DNA from: Chlamydiota bacterium | Lineage (GTDB): Bacteria; Chlamydiota; Chlamydiia; Chlamydiales; Simkaniaceae | Length of the DNA stretch: 6,368 bases | NCBI GenBank assembly: GCA_029556005.1 | Contig: JAKQGT010000292.1 | Location: forward strand, 1-6,368 | Direction: 5' to 3' | In this document: positions 5,023-6,368 of the stretch, in pieces | How the letters are laid out: every line of letters begins with the position of its first letter | Numbering within the stretch: the first letter of the stretch is position 1 | Translations under genes and position numbers: made by a program | Notes under the pieces: generated by a model | Told to the model about the DNA's origin: nothing | Seen by the model: only the letters and a program-made list of their open reading frames with translations | Database searches by the model: none

Positions 5023-6234
5023 ATGTTGTTAGAGAAAAAATCTTCTTTTGTTCCCTATATCCCTTTTCTTATTCTGATTAGCTTTATTTCCTTTCTCAAT
5101 ATTTTGGCACGTATTATCCTTCCCCCTTTGACTCCTTACATCTGTGAGGAGATGCATCTTTGTCATGCAGATACGGGGAATCTCTTTTTTATCCTTTCGG
5201 TAGGGTTTGCCATCACCCTTTTTGCTTCCCACTTTATGTCTTCAAAGACAACCCATAAGATGACCGTTTTATTCTCCATCTTATCAACGGGATTTGCTTT
5301 AGTATTAACCTCTTATGCTGAGACCTTTAATTTCTTTCGCTGGTCTCTTTTCATTGTGGGGCTTTGCTCAGGGTTATTTATTCCTTCGGCTGTTGCCATG
5401 ATTCGGGAAGCGGTATCAGGAGAGCATTTGGGGAAAGCTTTTGGGATTTTTGCAACCTCTCAGAGCGTGGCTTTTATTTTAGGTCCCATGATCGTTAAGT
5501 ATGCCATTACCTATTTTACTTGGCAGGAAATCCTCAATGGGTTTGGCCTTTTTTCAAGCTTGATTAGTGTCGGCCTTTTTTTCTTCATGAAAAAAGGACA
5601 TACAAAAGGGGATTCCATTTCGATAAATTTTATGCGTAATGTGTTTTCGTGGCCCTCTTTTTGGATCCTGATGATCCTTTTGTGTCTAGCCAATGGCCTC
5701 AATATTGGGATTTACAATATGGCTCCCGACTACTTTCAACGCCACAACCTTTTGGATTCAGGAGCTGTTTATAATTTAACGATTATTGCGCGGATTTTAA
5801 GTGTCCTTACAGCCATTATTGCTGGGATTTTTGCCGATCGCTTTGGTCTCAAACGCTCGATGGTTATCACCTTTGTATTTTGTGGAGCCCTGACTTCATT
5901 AATGGGGACAATGACCCCTTCCTCTTCTTTGCTCCTTTTTTGTCTGCAGTCTCCGATTGCTGCTTGTTCGATGCCTCTCATTCACTTTGCGATGGCAACG
6001 ATTGTATCTCCACTGAAAAATGCAGCTTTGGTTTCGATCAGCGCTCCCTTTGGTTTTTTTATGGGTGCGGGTGTGGTTCCTCAAGTTTTAGGGTTTTTAG
6101 GGGATTTCAATCTCTATGCTCAAGGATTTATCCTCTTTGGGATAACTTCGATTCTGTGCGGGATGATTTTTAATCTCAATGCAGTATATCGTCAGGTAGA
6201 AATTAGTCAAATGAAGAGCTCGGAATCCGAATGA
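5023..6234 (+). CDS. Major facilitator superfamily (MFS) transporter
   Basis: This 403-residue protein has about twelve hydrophobic segments and the size of a typical MFS carrier. The loop between segments 8 and 9 has a clear MFS motif A ([12 protein letters not shown], residues 268-279). The equivalent loop between segments 2 and 3 ([14 protein letters not shown], 68-81) has lost the Gly and Asp of that motif. Other family-like features are the N-terminal [11 protein letters not shown] (30-40), [25 protein letters not shown] (106-130) and [15 protein letters not shown] (141-155), the last in the position of motif C. The substrate cannot be inferred. The ATG follows an A/T-rich stretch without a Shine-Dalgarno sequence. 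A TATAAA at 4997-5002 could be a -10 box, but no -35 is visible. Its TGA overlaps the ATG of hemH, so the two are expressed together. A role in heme or iron handling would suit that context but is not shown by sequence. Confidence 0.9.
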   Translation: MLLEKKSSFVPYIPFLILISFISFLNILARIILPPLTPYICEEMHLCHADTGNLFFILSVGFAITLFASHFMSSKTTHKMTVLFSILSTGFALVLTSYAETFNFFRWSLFIVGLCSGLFIPSAVAMIREAVSGEHLGKAFGIFATSQSVAFILGPMIVKYAITYFTWQEILNGFGLFSSLISVGLFFFMKKGHTKGDSISINFMRNVFSWPSFWILMILLCLANGLNIGIYNMAPDYFQRHNLLDSGAVYNLTIIARILSVLTAIIAGIFADRFGLKRSMVITFVFCGALTSLMGTMTPSSSLLLFCLQSPIAACSMPLIHFAMATIVSPLKNAALVSISAPFGFFMGAGVVPQVLGFLGDFNLYAQGFILFGITSILCGMIFNLNAVYRQVEISQMKSSESE

Positions 6235-6368
6235 CGCAGGGAATTCTTCTCATTAACCTCGGTACTCCTGATACACCCCACCCCAAAGATGTTAAACGCT
6301 ACTTAAAGGAGTTTTTAACGGATAAACGGGTGATTGACCTCCCTTATTGGAAACGCCACCTTCTTGTG
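6231..6368 (+). CDS. hemH: Ferrochelatase, N-terminal part (3'-partial)
   Basis: The first 46 residues are visible and the frame is still open at the window edge. They match the conserved ferrochelatase N-terminus: [13 protein letters not shown] (residues 4-16), then [16 protein letters not shown] (24-39) and a hydrophobic turn. HemH inserts Fe2+ into protoporphyrin IX, or into coproporphyrin III in the coproporphyrin-dependent branch, at the end of heme synthesis. The catalytic His and Glu lie further downstream and cannot be checked here. The start codon shares ATGA with the stop of the MFS gene, which implies translational coupling. The LGTPD and LTDxRVIDLP style resembles gammaproteobacterial-type enzymes more than my recollection of the pathogenic Chlamydia enzyme, which is a weak hint about lineage. 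Confidence 0.93.
   Translation, partial: MTQGILLINLGTPDTPHPKDVKRYLKEFLTDKRVIDLPYWKRHLLV

Noticed and set aside
5511..6173. Open frames on both strands inside the MFS and hemH region
   Set aside because: They are shadows of the strong MFS reading frame, with biased, low-complexity translations and no ribosome sites.
1..6368. tRNA, rRNA, full insertion sequence with transposase, or riboswitch
   Set aside because: No cloverleaf, rRNA-like stretch, transposase motif or known aptamer pattern was seen on either strand by eye.

Overview
The window looks like a chromosomal stretch from a host-associated, moderately AT-rich bacterium (GC in the low 40s percent by eye). The high share of small membrane and helical proteins of unrecognised family, the locally duplicated genes and the hairpin-rich intergenic DNA suggest an environmental member of the Chlamydiae (Parachlamydia/Simkania-like). 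That is inference from style: no gene here is diagnostic, and an intracellular gammaproteobacterium (Legionella/Coxiella-like) is not excluded.

Layout. (1) 1-1466, plus strand: three consecutive small polytopic membrane proteins that resemble one another. The first is cut by the window edge, and a hairpin and a good sigma70-type promoter precede the third. (2) 2851-1474, minus strand: a two-gene unit, a six-segment K+ channel with a CIGYGD selectivity filter followed 16 bp later by an AlkD-type DNA alkylation repair protein. This unit converges on region 1 with only 7 bp between stop codons. (3) 2972-3854, plus strand: three tightly packed paralogous genes for small helical proteins that align without gaps (FE, then GG, then YAN at identical spacings). 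(4) 3850-4019: a foldback element of about 170 bp that overlaps the last stop codon of region 3 and ends in a perfect TATAAT just before a CBS-pair protein gene (4024-4605). (5) 4606-5022: 417 bp without a gene, mostly filled by a cluster of inverted-repeat elements. Two of them share a 30-bp core in opposite orientation but have different, internally matched arms. (6) 5023-6368, plus strand: a 12-segment MFS transporter whose stop codon overlaps the start of hemH (ferrochelatase), which runs off the window.

Recognisable functions are potassium transport, alkylated-base repair, CBS nucleotide sensing, MFS transport and the last step of protoheme synthesis. The membrane trio and the YAN trio I do not recognise. 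With the foldback elements, they are the best candidates for something undescribed.
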